From Methanofastidiosum methylothiophilum (lineage in GTDB: Archaea > Methanobacteriota_B > Thermococci > Methanofastidiosales > Methanofastidiosaceae), in contig LNJE01000001.1 of NCBI GenBank assembly GCA_001587635.1, forward strand, positions 69,839-133,838: 64,000 nucleotides of DNA. Direction: 5' to 3'. Below the pieces are notes generated by a model. It saw nothing but the letters and a program-made list of their open reading frames with translations, made no database searches and was not told the DNA's origin. Below are positions 42,335-51,312 of the stretch, in pieces. How positions within the stretch are numbered: the stretch's first letter is position 1; every line of letters starts with the position of its first letter. Both the position numbers and the translations under genes were made by a program.

Positions 42335-42832
42335 ATGAATGTGAAAACGAAAAATAATTTAATGGAAGCATTCGCAGGTGAGTCTCAAGCAAATAGAAAA
42401 TATCTTGCATTTGCAAATAAAGCTGATCAAGAAGGTTATCCTGGAATTGCAAAGTTATTTAGAGCTGCAGCTGCGGCAGAAACTGTACACGCGCATGCAC
42501 ATCTTAGAATACTAGAAGGTATTAAGACAACAGAAGAGAATTTAAAAGAAGCAATTTCTGGAGAGACTCATGAATTTGTAAGCATGTATCCTAAGATGAT
42601 CGAAGAAGCAAAAATGGAAGGAGAAACTGCTGCTGAAAGATATTTTGTTTTTACAAACAAGGTGGAAAAAATTCATGCCGATCTCTATAAAAAGGCCCTT
42701 GATAATCTAGATAATTTTCCAGTAAAGGATTACTATGTTTGCAGTGTTTGTGGATACACAGTTGCAGATGAAGCGCCAGATAGATGTCCAGTTTGCGGTG
42801 CATTGAAAAAAGCATTTAACAAAATAGATTAA
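42335..42832 (+). CDS. rbr: rubrerythrin
   Basis: A 165-residue rubrerythrin that reduces hydrogen peroxide. The diiron bundle carries EAFAGESQANRKYLAFA (about 11-27), AAETVHAHAHL and KVEKIHADLYKKAL, and the C-terminal rubredoxin-like domain has CSVCGY (about 135-140) and CPVCGALKKAF. It is the last gene of the cluster; a GTGG stretch precedes the ATG. Confidence 0.95.
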   Translation: MNVKTKNNLMEAFAGESQANRKYLAFANKADQEGYPGIAKLFRAAAAAETVHAHAHLRILEGIKTTEENLKEAISGETHEFVSMYPKMIEEAKMEGETAAERYFVFTNKVEKIHADLYKKALDNLDNFPVKDYYVCSVCGYTVADEAPDRCPVCGALKKAFNKID

Positions 42833-42865
42833 TATTTTTTTTTATTATTGACTTAAATTAAGGTA

Positions 42866-43375
42866 TTAATGAAATGGATCCATGACCATCTGTTCTTCAA
42901 ATGGTTCCAGTTTTATTCGTATATCCTCTTTTTCAGTTCTAATGGCAATTATGGAGTTTAGACCTTTTATTCCTGTTATATTCCCTATTTTTTCAACTTT
43001 TAAGTCCCTCAGTTCTTCATTGTTAGCTACTTTTGTTTTAACAAGAATATCCCATTCACCAGATGTTTCATGAACTTCAAGCAACTCATCAATCATTGAG
43101 AGTTCTTTTGAAATTCTTCCAATATCTTTTATATTATCTATTGAGATTCGTATCCAAGCTGTAGTTTGTTTTCCACATTTTTTTGCGTCTATTAAAGGGA
43201 TTATCTCTTTAATTATCCCAAGTTGTCTCAATCTCCTAGTTCTATCGTATACTGTAGACTCAGCTGCGCCTATTTTCTTTGAAAGATGTTTATAGGATAT
43301 AGTTGCATCTTTTTGAAGTTCAGTTATAATTTCTTTATCAAGATTATCCAATTTTATAGTTGATTCCGATGACAT
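42866..43375 (-). CDS. Lrp/AsnC family transcriptional regulator
   Basis: A 169-residue regulator. The N-terminal helix-turn-helix is LDKEIITELQKDATISYKHL and IGAAESTVYDRTRRLRQLGI (about 10-50), followed by an alpha/beta RAM (ACT-like) domain (TTAWIRISIDNIKDIGRI, ETSGEWDILVKTKV) that binds amino acids. ATG 43375 follows GTGGTG directly, so the GTG codons upstream are more likely part of the ribosome binding site. It is convergent with rubrerythrin; its targets are unknown. Confidence 0.92.
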   Translation of the reverse strand: MSSESTIKLDNLDKEIITELQKDATISYKHLSKKIGAAESTVYDRTRRLRQLGIIKEIIPLIDAKKCGKQTTAWIRISIDNIKDIGRISKELSMIDELLEVHETSGEWDILVKTKVANNEELRDLKVEKIGNITGIKGLNSIIAIRTEKEDIRIKLEPFEEQMVMDPFH

Positions 43376-43582
43376 TTTCACCACTTAATCTCTTATAATA
43401 ATTAAAAATTATAAATATAAATATTTTTCGGATAAAATTTAATTAAAATAGTTTCTTTATAAAATAATTTTGTAATTTGTCATAAAATTATTTATTGCAA
43501 TCGAATTTAGTAATAGTTATAAGATAAATAAATTTAGGATTGTGGTCTAAAAAACATATAGAACTTATAATTTGAGAGAAGG

Positions 43583-43657
43583 GGCCGGAGCCGAGATTTG
43601 AACCCGAGTCATGGGATCCACAGTCCCATAGGATAACCATGCTACCCCACCCCGGCC
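43583..43657 (-). tRNA. tRNA-His (GTG)
   Basis: The cloverleaf on the minus strand has acceptor GCCGGGG (from 43656) pairing with CTCCGGC, an anticodon stem TGGGA/TCCCA and loop CTGTGGA with anticodon GTG. An extra G at 43657 opposite C73 is the G-1 identity element of tRNA-His, here encoded in the genome. CCA is not encoded. Confidence 0.95.
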
Positions 43658-43681
43658 ATAAGAAAACCTAAAGTCAGATTA

Positions 43682-43689
43682 TTTATAAA
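43682..43689 (-). promoter_or_regulatory. TATA box of tRNA-His
   Basis: TTTATAAA on the minus strand about 28 nt upstream of the first tRNA base. It lies immediately next to the 3' end of ftsY. Confidence 0.6.
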
Positions 43690-43691
43690 TG

Positions 43692-44591
43692 TTATGGGAG
43701 TATTCTTTCAACTAACCATTTTGGATCAAATATTTCTAAATCATCATACCCCTGGCCTGTTCCAATAAACAGAATAGGTTTCCCGGTGATGTAACTTATT
43801 GAAAGGGCTGCTCCACCTCTAGAATCTGCATCAACTTTAGTCAATATTGAACCATCAAGCCCTATATTTGAAAACTTTTCAGCCTGTTCAGCTACAGCAT
43901 TTCCTGCAAGAGAATCTCCAACAAAAATTTTCATATCTGGATTTGACACTCTAATTAATTTTTTCATTTCATCCATCAGATTTTTATTCATTTCTGAACG
44001 CCCTGCAGTGTCAATTAAAACAACATCTATCCCCCTTGCCTTCGCATGATTTATTGCATCAAATGCTACGGCTGCAGGATCTGCGCCATAATTATGTTTA
44101 ATTACTTTTATACCTATGTTCTCAGCGTGTAAGGAAAGCTGCTCAATTGAACCTGCCCTAAAAGTATCAGATGCAGCTATGACAACTTTGTAGCCTTTAT
44201 CAAGTAATAGTTTTCCAAATTTAGCTATTGTTGTAGTCTTACCTGTTCCATTGAATCCNACAAAAGCTATTGAGAATACTTCTCCAGCTTTTCTCTTTTT
44301 TTCAATCTCTTTAAAGATGTCATATTTTTTGAACTCAAGTATTTCNNTAAGGGTTTCTTCAACAGCTNTTTTGACAAAATCTTTTTTATTTGANGTGAGN
44401 CCTATCTTCTCTCCACTAAGTTTNTTCTTNAGNTCATNTACAATCTTTTCTGAAACTAATAAAGAAACATCACTTTCTAAAAGAGAGAGNTCAAAATCTT
44501 CCAATATTTTATTAAGGTCTTTTTCTGTTATCTTTTTAGAACTAACGCCTTCGACAAGCCCAGAAAATTTAGTTTTNAGNGAATCGAACAA
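43692..44591 (-). CDS. ftsY: signal recognition particle receptor FtsY
   Basis: A protein of about 299 residues that forms the SRP receptor GTPase. The N domain lies at about 1-90, then the G domain with GFNGTGKTTTIAKFGKLL (G1), AASDTFRAGSIEQL, VVLIDTAGRSEMN (G3), LTKVDADSRGGAAL (G4) and GTGQGYDDLEIFDPKWLVER (closing motif). It lacks an acidic N-terminal A domain, as usual in archaea. TTG 44591 gives the typical MFD start; TTG 44600 is an alternative, 1 base after the CBS gene stop. Several N bases lie between 44259 and 44580. Confidence 0.93.
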   Translation of the reverse strand: MFDXXKTKFSGLVEGVSSKKITEKDLNKILEDFXLSLLESDVSLLVSEKIVXXXKXKLSGEKIXLXSNKKDFVKXAVEETLXEILEFKKYDIFKEIEKKRKAGEVFSIAFXGFNGTGKTTTIAKFGKLLLDKGYKVVIAASDTFRAGSIEQLSLHAENIGIKVIKHNYGADPAAVAFDAINHAKARGIDVVLIDTAGRSEMNKNLMDEMKKLIRVSNPDMKIFVGDSLAGNAVAEQAEKFSNIGLDGSILTKVDADSRGGAALSISYITGKPILFIGTGQGYDDLEIFDPKWLVERILP

Positions 44592-44601
44592 CAGAATCAA
44601 C

Positions 44602-45435
44602 TCATAAGAGGGATCTTATTATATCAATATCCCTAATAATGCCGATTAGCCCTCCTTCAGCATTAATGACCGGTATTTGTTCGATATTATATTTTTTCAN
44701 TNCNTTTGCACATTTGCTTATAGAAGTCTTTCTTGTTACTGTTATAATATCAGTTGACATTACATCTTTTATTGGCTTTGAAGGGAGGGTCAATTTTTTT
44801 GAAACTATATGTAATGCATTTTTAGGTTGCCACGCCCAATCATCGCCCTCTCCAGAAATATTTAACTCAGTAGTCTTAAGTTCGTCTAAAAATTCTCCTG
44901 AAGACATTATATCTTGGGTATCTACAATCCCAACTATTCCACCATCATTTCCTAATACCATAAAAAAACTAGATTTACTGTAAACCATTATCATAAGCGC
45001 TGAACTAAGGGGCGTATCTTGCCAAATACAAGGCACTTCTTCTTTCATGTAACTTTGACATGGGTCATTTAACTCTAATTTTGAGATACCATTCATGACT
45101 ATATCCCGAACTGCAACAACTCCCATAAGTTTTCCATCAGATATAACTGGAACTCTTGTCAAATTATTATCTAAAAGAATTTTAGCAACTTTTTTAATTT
45201 TGTCTCCTTCCTTGACTGCTTTGAAATTCCTACTCATGACTAATGCAATTTGATCCTCGTTAGGATTTTTTATTATATCTTCTAAAGAAATTATGCCAAC
45301 AAGTTCTTTTTCTTTATTAATAACAGGTAAATCTGGTTTTTTGTATTTTTGCATTTTTTCTAAAGCTTCATTAACAGTTGCAGGTATGGTCACTGATATT
45401 ACATCTTTAACCATTACTTCTTCTACTTTTATCAT
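44602..45435 (-). CDS. four-CBS-domain protein
   Basis: A 277-residue protein made of two CBS pairs. Blocks such as VPATVNEALEKMQKYKKPDLPV-type strands recur four times, each with a PVIN/PVIS...GxxxGIISLEDI-like motif (GIISLEDI, GVVAVRDI, GIVDTQDI, GIIRDIDI). CBS pairs bind adenine nucleotides and control partner enzymes or channels; no effector domain is attached. ATG 45435 is preferred over the TTG at 45450. It precedes ftsY by about 10 nt, suggesting co-transcription. Confidence 0.87.
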   Translation of the reverse strand: MIKVEEVMVKDVISVTIPATVNEALEKMQKYKKPDLPVINKEKELVGIISLEDIIKNPNEDQIALVMSRNFKAVKEGDKIKKVAKILLDNNLTRVPVISDGKLMGVVAVRDIVMNGISKLELNDPCQSYMKEEVPCIWQDTPLSSALMIMVYSKSSFFMVLGNDGGIVGIVDTQDIMSSGEFLDELKTTELNISGEGDDWAWQPKNALHIVSKKLTLPSKPIKDVMSTDIITVTRKTSISKCAXXXKKYNIEQIPVINAEGGLIGIIRDIDIIRSLL

Positions 45436-45670
45436 AATATCACGAAACAATTTAATGGGCAGAACGTGCTTTAAGATAAAGTAAGATATATAAAGCTTTT
45501 TATAATTGATTTATGGAATAGTTATAATAAATTTCTATTTGAATATCTCAATTTTTATGAAATAATTAAATTGAAATTTGTAAATTGCTATTGTCATTAG
45601 TGCCCATTGGGGCTTAATTAGTTGAAAATATACCTAAGAATTTATTAAGTAATGATTAAAATTTTAAGTA

Positions 45671-46018
45671 ATGGGATGGAAAGAGAGGAAGGCAAATAGG
45701 AAAAAAATTGCTTCAGAAAGAATTAAGGAGCTTTTGGAGTTCTCAGAAGTACATAGAAGAGATGAAGATTTATCAACAAGCTCTATCAAAACCGCTGTTG
45801 CAATATCAAAGCGTCATAAAATTAGAATCGCTTCTAGGTACAAAAGAAGTTTCTGTAAAAAATGTTTTACAGTATTTATCCCTGATAAAACAGTTAGAAT
45901 TAGAATAGGAAAAGGAAAAATTACTTTTACATGCTTAAAGTGTGGACATATTAAAAGAATTCCTTATACTAAAGAAAAAATAGATTTAAAGAAGGTAAAA
46001 ATGGAAAATAAAAATTAA
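45671..46018 (+). CDS. rnp4: ribonuclease P protein component 4 (Rpr2/Rpp21)
   Basis: A 115-residue archaeal RNase P subunit that helps process the 5' ends of tRNAs. The N-terminal helices (ERIKELLEFSEV, YAISKRHKI-like AVAISKRHKIRI) lead into the zinc ribbon with YKRSFCKKCF (about 57-66) and FTCLKCGHIKRIPY (about 86-99). The family length is about 100-120 residues. Both ends are highly basic, as expected for RNA binding. Confidence 0.9.
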   Translation: MGWKERKANRKKIASERIKELLEFSEVHRRDEDLSTSSIKTAVAISKRHKIRIASRYKRSFCKKCFTVFIPDKTVRIRIGKGKITFTCLKCGHIKRIPYTKEKIDLKKVKMENKN

Positions 46019-46077
46019 GGTGTCAGAATATCTATAGAACAAAATTAAATATATCAGCTGCTTAAGGGAAAGTTTGT

Positions 46078-47631
46078 CTATTCTTTATCAGTTTTCCACC
46101 ATGAATTCTCAAAAGTCGTCAATTCTCCTTCTACGACATCGTATATAACTTTCTCAACACCTATAGGATTTCCATCAAGAGCTCGCAATGCATCATCAAT
46201 TCTCTTCTCTTTGTCAGAATACAAAGTAAATAAATCCTGTCCTTTTGATACCTTTTCTCCTTTTTCAACATGAAAAAGAATTCCTGCCCCCTTATCATCA
46301 GGTGCGCCACATGCCCTTGCAATCATGTTTATCAATCTTGTGTCCATGAAATCAATTCTTCCTTCAACTTCTGATTTTACAGTATGTGTGTAAGCTCCTA
46401 CTGGGATTTCATCTGATTTAATTTTTGAATTTCCACCTTGTTCTTCTATTATTTCTCTAAATTTAGATAGTGCCTTGCCACTATCTATCAGTTCTTCTGC
46501 AATATCTTTTCCCCTTCCTCTTTGAGCCTTGCCCCCCATCTCAAAAAGAAGTCCTGCAATTTCACATGACTTATCCCTTAAATCTTGAGGCCCTTCACCA
46601 TCCAATACATTTAAGACATCAATTGCTTCAAGAGCGGGCCCAATTCCTCTGCCTACTGGTTTCTCACCATAAGTTATCATACATTTAATTTCCATTTCAA
46701 GTCTCTCACCAAGAGTAATAAAGTCTCTTGCAAGTTTTTTTGCAATAGCTGTGTCTTTAATTTTAGCATTTTTTCCAACAGGTATATCTATAACTACTTT
46801 ATCAGAACCTGATGCTTTTTTCTTTGCAAGTATACTTGCAAGAAGCAATGATTGTGGATCAAGTCCCAGTGGAAATCTTATTTTTATTAATTTATCATCA
46901 GCTATTGCTAAATCAACGCCTCCACCCCACACTATACAACAACCTATTTTATCTACAATTTTTTCAATTTCATCTTTGTGGAAACTCACATTGCAAAATA
47001 CTTCCATTGTATCAGTTGTACCTGCTGCACTTGAAATAGCCCTAGACGAAGTTTTAGGTATTGTTAATCCAGCAGCACCTAATATAGGAACTACCACCAT
47101 TGTAGTTCTGTTCCCTGGAACCCCACCAATACAATGTTTATCGTAGACGGGTTTTCTTTTAATGTCAAGAGTTTGACCAGTGGAAATCATACTTTTAATT
47201 ATATTAATTACTTCTTCGTTAGACAGCCCTCTTGTGTATATTGCCGATACAAATGCAGAAAGTTCAACATCACTAAGCCTATTTTCAACAGTATCTCCAA
47301 TAATGCCGCGTATTTCCTCTTTAGATAAAGGGTATCCATCTAATTTTTTCTTTATAAAATGAACAGAATCTGGAGGGGATGCTAGTGATACTTCGGCGTA
47401 AAAGCTGCATGAGGTATCAATTTTTTGACATAAGTACTCATAAAGCCCAATTTCACCTTTAGAAACAATTTTTTCTGTTAAATCAACAACTGCAACGACA
47501 TCATGATCCCCAACTTTTACGTGTACTCTATTAAGTTTTCTTACTCCTATAACCTTTGCATCTTCTTTGTGCATCATTACAAGCGGATAATCAGTCGCTT
47601 CAATATCTAGCATTTTTATTTTTAATAGCAA
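46078..47631 (-). CDS. deoA: AMP phosphorylase (archaeal thymidine phosphorylase-like)
   Basis: A 517-residue enzyme that phosphorolyses AMP (and CMP/UMP) to ribose 1,5-bisphosphate and base. It has the archaeal N-terminal extension (about 1-85), then KHCIGGVPGNRTTMVVVPI, SRAISSAAGTTDTMEVF and ARDFITLGERLEMEIKCMIT of the phosphorylase core. In archaea this enzyme feeds the ribose-1,5-bisphosphate isomerase/RuBisCO pathway; those partners are not in the window. TTG 47631 is the likely start, a few nt after GAAGGGGAT; ATG 47613 is an alternative that would remove conserved residues. Confidence 0.92.
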   Translation of the reverse strand: MLLKIKMLDIEATDYPLVMMHKEDAKVIGVRKLNRVHVKVGDHDVVAVVDLTEKIVSKGEIGLYEYLCQKIDTSCSFYAEVSLASPPDSVHFIKKKLDGYPLSKEEIRGIIGDTVENRLSDVELSAFVSAIYTRGLSNEEVINIIKSMISTGQTLDIKRKPVYDKHCIGGVPGNRTTMVVVPILGAAGLTIPKTSSRAISSAAGTTDTMEVFCNVSFHKDEIEKIVDKIGCCIVWGGGVDLAIADDKLIKIRFPLGLDPQSLLLASILAKKKASGSDKVVIDIPVGKNAKIKDTAIAKKLARDFITLGERLEMEIKCMITYGEKPVGRGIGPALEAIDVLNVLDGEGPQDLRDKSCEIAGLLFEMGGKAQRGRGKDIAEELIDSGKALSKFREIIEEQGGNSKIKSDEIPVGAYTHTVKSEVEGRIDFMDTRLINMIARACGAPDDKGAGILFHVEKGEKVSKGQDLFTLYSDKEKRIDDALRALDGNPIGVEKVIYDVVEGELTTFENSWWKTDKE

Positions 47632-47702
47632 TTAAATCCCCTTCAAACTATACCTAATCTAGAGTATTTATAATTAATCCTATTAAAAAATAATAACTAG
47701 TT

Positions 47703-48959
47703 TTATGTTCCCATCTGCCATGAGGAGAGGTATTCTTCCTGTTCCTTTGTTAACTTATCAATCGAAATGCCCATAGATTGTAACTTCAAATTTGCGATTC
47801 TTCTATCGATATTAATAGGTACTGAATATACTTTGTTTTCTAACTTTTTTCCTTCTTTAGACAAGTATTCAGCTGACAACGCTTGATTTGCAAAACTCAT
47901 ATCCATGACTGATGCGGGATGCCCTTCTGCGGCTGCAAGATTAATCAGCCTACCTTCGCCGAGGAGGTATATTTTCTTATGGTTTTTTAGGTTATATTCT
48001 TCGACAGAATCCCTAATAGCTCTTTTGTAAGAAGACAATCTTTTCAATGCACTTATGTCAATTTCGACGTTAAAGTGTCCTGAATTTGCGACAATTGCAC
48101 CGTCTTTCATATTATTAAAATGTTCTTCCCTTAAGACGTTGATATTTCCTGTAACAGTAACAAATATATCCCCGATCTTAGATGCATCTTCCATTTTCAT
48201 TACCTGAAATCCATCCATTGTTGCCTCAATTGCTTTGATAGAGTCTATTTCAGTAATAATGACCTTTGCACCCATTCCTCTTGCTCTCATGGCAACTCCT
48301 TTACCACACCAACCATAACCAGAAACAACAAAGTTTTTTCCAGAGAGTAAAACATTTGTAGCTCTGATAATGCCATCAAGAGTACTCTGACCGGTACCAT
48401 ACCTGTTATCAAAGAAATGTTTTGTCATTGCATCATTTACAGCGATGATTGGGTATTTCAAAACGCCCTCTTTTTCCATACTTTTAAATCTGATGACTCC
48501 AGTCGTAGTTTCTTCGGTACCCCCTATTATCTGAGGTAAAACATCACTTCTTTCTTTCATTATTGTAGAAACTAGATCTCCACCGTCATCCATCGTAATA
48601 TTTGGTTTGTTGTCCAATACTTTGTTTAGATGGCTATAATAAGTATCCCTATCTTCCCCTCGTATAGCAAAAACTGAAATTCCGTAATCCTTTACAAGGG
48701 ACGCAGCGACATCATCTTGTGTGCTTAAAGGATTAGAAGCGCATAAAAAAACTTTAGCACCCCCCTCTTTTAAAGTAATCATAAGATTTGCAGTTTCTGT
48801 AGTGACATGAAGGCAACATCCAATTATGTAACCTTTAAGAGTGTTATTTTTTTTAAATTCTTCTTTAATCAATGCTAAAACAGGCATTTCTCTTTGAGCC
48901 CATTCAATTCTAAGCTTTCCTTTTTCTGAAAGAGAAAGATCTTTTACATCGTATAGCAT
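47703..48959 (-). CDS. ahcY: adenosylhomocysteinase (S-adenosylhomocysteine hydrolase)
   Basis: A 418-residue NAD-dependent enzyme that splits S-adenosylhomocysteine (or inosylhomocysteine in some methanogens) into homocysteine and nucleoside. Signature blocks are CLHVTTETANLMITL, NDAMTKHFFDNRYGTGQST, VVSGYGWCGKGVAMRARGMG (NAD site) and GEGRLINLAAAEGHP. It has the shorter archaeal/bacterial C-terminus. AGGTGA lies 5 nt before ATG 48959. It stands next to AMP phosphorylase but transcribed from its own upstream region. Confidence 0.95.
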   Translation of the reverse strand: MLYDVKDLSLSEKGKLRIEWAQREMPVLALIKEEFKKNNTLKGYIIGCCLHVTTETANLMITLKEGGAKVFLCASNPLSTQDDVAASLVKDYGISVFAIRGEDRDTYYSHLNKVLDNKPNITMDDGGDLVSTIMKERSDVLPQIIGGTEETTTGVIRFKSMEKEGVLKYPIIAVNDAMTKHFFDNRYGTGQSTLDGIIRATNVLLSGKNFVVSGYGWCGKGVAMRARGMGAKVIITEIDSIKAIEATMDGFQVMKMEDASKIGDIFVTVTGNINVLREEHFNNMKDGAIVANSGHFNVEIDISALKRLSSYKRAIRDSVEEYNLKNHKKIYLLGEGRLINLAAAEGHPASVMDMSFANQALSAEYLSKEGKKLENKVYSVPINIDRRIANLKLQSMGISIDKLTKEQEEYLSSWQMGT

Positions 48960-49029
48960 CTATTCACCTAAAAAATTTATCAAAGAAAGACTTATAAATG
49001 ATTGTATTGGCATTTGTATACGTGAGTTA

Positions 49030-50289
49030 ATGAAAAAATATGTTCTTATATCTATTTTAACGGCATTGCTACTCCTTTCTGCAGGCTGTATTATCGAAAA
49101 AAGAGTGGAGAAAGGAGATACGGTAAAAGTTGACTATATCGGAAAACTTCAAGATGGTAAAATATTTGATACATCTATTTTAGAAGAAGCAAAAAATGCC
49201 GGAGTATATAATGAAAACAGAATATATGAACCTTTGACATTGAAAATAGGAGATGGCTCAACTATCCCTGGATTTGAGAACGGACTTATAGGAATGAAAG
49301 AAGGGGAGACAAAGACAATCACAATCCCTCCAGAACAAGGATATGGTGCTAAGGATCCTACTTTAAGGTTTAGTCAAACAAAGATCTTGGAAGAGATACC
49401 AAAAACTCAGGAGATCTCAAGATTTGAAGAGATCCCAAGAACCTTCCAGGCAACAGTAAGTTCCTTTGTCACTAGGTATGGAAAACAGCCAACTGTTGGG
49501 ATGATAGTTGATTTGACTGATTGGCCAGGTCAAGTTGTCGAAGTAACAGCATCTAATGTTATAATAGAACATAAACCAGAGGTTGGTAAATCTATCGTCA
49601 ATGAAGTTACTACCCTCACCATTACAGAGATAAAAGATTCAAGCATAGTTTTAAGATATGATCCAAAAGTAGGAGACATTATACCCTCGGAAATTGGGGA
49701 CCTAACTGTACTCGAAGTAACAGATACCACAATGGTAGTTAAGGCAAGACCTCAAAAACAGATAGAAACAGTATTTGGAATGGCAAACGTTATTGAATCT
49801 GGAGACAAATATATAATAAAAGTCAATCCAAAAGTAGGAGACAGTATAATATATCAAAATCAAATAGGTAAAGTTGTCGAAGTTACATCAGATAGCTTTA
49901 TCGTTGATTTTAATCACCCCCTTGCTGGAGAAACTTTATACTTTACAGTAACTACAGTAGTTATTGAAAAAGGTAAAGAAACAGGATTCTTTGAGAAGTA
50001 CAGACTATTCATATTTGGTAGTCTTTTAATAGTTGTATTTGCTGCTGCATATATCTTTATGACAAAATTCTATTCAAAAGAAGAAAAAGAAAAGAAAAAA
50101 GAAAAATCAACTACAAAGAAAATCAAAGCAGCTAAAGAAGTAATGAATGGTGAATTAAAAGAATTGGCTTCAACTGTTGAAGAAGTCGAAAAAGAACTTA
50201 AAACTAAAAAAGAAACTAAAGCTAAAAAGGAAGAAACAAAAACTAAACCTAAAGCAAAGAAAAAAACTTCAAAGAAGAAGAAAGAGTGA
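49030..50289 (+). CDS. membrane-anchored FKBP-type peptidyl-prolyl isomerase
   Basis: A 419-residue protein with a lipoprotein-like signal (LLLLSAGCII, about 14-23). The FKBP domain follows (VKVDYIGKLQDGKIFDTS, IGDGSTIPGFENGLIGMKEGE, PPEQGYGAKD; about 32-120). Then come repeated small beta domains (about 138-315), the last ending in the SlyD-like VDFNHPLAGETLYF. A membrane helix lies at about 325-345, followed by a 70-residue lysine/glutamate-rich cytoplasmic tail. It would fold exported proteins outside the membrane. The extended insert-like repeats and tail are unusual for an archaeal FKBP. It precedes sppA by 24 nt. Confidence 0.85.
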   Translation: MKKYVLISILTALLLLSAGCIIEKRVEKGDTVKVDYIGKLQDGKIFDTSILEEAKNAGVYNENRIYEPLTLKIGDGSTIPGFENGLIGMKEGETKTITIPPEQGYGAKDPTLRFSQTKILEEIPKTQEISRFEEIPRTFQATVSSFVTRYGKQPTVGMIVDLTDWPGQVVEVTASNVIIEHKPEVGKSIVNEVTTLTITEIKDSSIVLRYDPKVGDIIPSEIGDLTVLEVTDTTMVVKARPQKQIETVFGMANVIESGDKYIIKVNPKVGDSIIYQNQIGKVVEVTSDSFIVDFNHPLAGETLYFTVTTVVIEKGKETGFFEKYRLFIFGSLLIVVFAAAYIFMTKFYSKEEKEKKKEKSTTKKIKAAKEVMNGELKELASTVEEVEKELKTKKETKAKKEETKTKPKAKKKTSKKKKE

Positions 50290-50313
50290 TGCTATCTAAG
50301 GTGAAGGTCAAAA

Positions 50314-51312
50314 ATGAAATATAACAATAAAATTTTATTTTTAATATTTACTATTTTTGTTCTTATTACTGCAACAATTGGTTGTAATNTCGATTTAGAG
50401 GATATTGGCATAAAAACCCATAAAGGTGGAGTAACATCTAGCGGTGAAGTTGAAATTTTAAAATCCAAAATTTCTGCGTATGANTCACGTGAACATCTTG
50501 AGAATCANGAAATAAAGACTCTAAGNGATGAGCTANAAAGANTAAAGAATCAAAACATTCCGNTTAATGGAAACATNGCAGTTGTTAGAATATTTGGAAT
50601 ATTAGATCAAGAAGATGTTCTACCGATTACTGCAGAATTAAGAAAACTAGCTGAAGACAAAGAAGTTGGAGGCGTTGTTTTATGGATTGACAGTCCTGGC
50701 GGAGGGGTATCAGCAGTTACAGAAATCTACGATGAAATCCGAAGACTTAGTATGAGAAAGCCAGTTACGGCATATGTAGGGGGGATTGCTGCTTCGGGAG
50801 GATATTATTTAGCGGTTGCCTGTGATAAAATAATAGTAAAACCAGAGGCCACCTTAGGGAGTATTGGGGTAATGTTTATCCATGAAGATTTAACTGAGTA
50901 CTTCAAATTATATGGAATAAAAATTGAGGTAATAAAAACTGGAGAAGATAAAGATCTTGGCGCATCATGGAGGCCTCTTTCTAAAAAGGATAAAGAAAAT
51001 ATTGAAAAAATGATTAATGAAGATTTTGATAAATTTGTTTACGTTGTTTCAAGAGGGAGGAATATTTCTACAGAGGAAGTTTTAAGATATTCCGATGGAA
51101 ATGTATGGAGCGGTACTCAAACAGTAGCATATAAGCTTGCAGATAGAGTCGGTACTCTTGATACAGCAATTGAAGAATTAAAAGTAAGTGCAGGACTCAA
51201 AAATCCAAAAATATCATTTTTCCAGATTGCAGACGATGGTAGTATCTCAAATATGAGTTATGAGTCTATGAGATACCAGTATGAACCGTCTATATATATT
51301 CAAAAGAAGTAA
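50314..51312 (+). CDS. sppA: signal peptide peptidase SppA (S49 family)
   Basis: A 332-residue membrane-bound serine protease that degrades cleaved signal peptides. A signal/lipobox-like segment ends ATIGCN (about 20-26). The protease domain starts at about 90 with IAVVRIFGIL; the catalytic serine is in AASGGYYLAVACDKI and the catalytic lysine is in GEDKDLGASWRPLSKKD, with SPGGGVSAV between. It is of the short, single-domain type. It probably shares a transcript with the FKBP gene. About ten N bases lie at 50389-50577. The end overlaps the convergent nuclease-like gene by 23 nt. Confidence 0.9.
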   Translation: MKYNNKILFLIFTIFVLITATIGCNXDLEDIGIKTHKGGVTSSGEVEILKSKISAYXSREHLENXEIKTLXDELXRXKNQNIPXNGNXAVVRIFGILDQEDVLPITAELRKLAEDKEVGGVVLWIDSPGGGVSAVTEIYDEIRRLSMRKPVTAYVGGIAASGGYYLAVACDKIIVKPEATLGSIGVMFIHEDLTEYFKLYGIKIEVIKTGEDKDLGASWRPLSKKDKENIEKMINEDFDKFVYVVSRGRNISTEEVLRYSDGNVWSGTQTVAYKLADRVGTLDTAIEELKVSAGLKNPKISFFQIADDGSISNMSYESMRYQYEPSIYIQKK

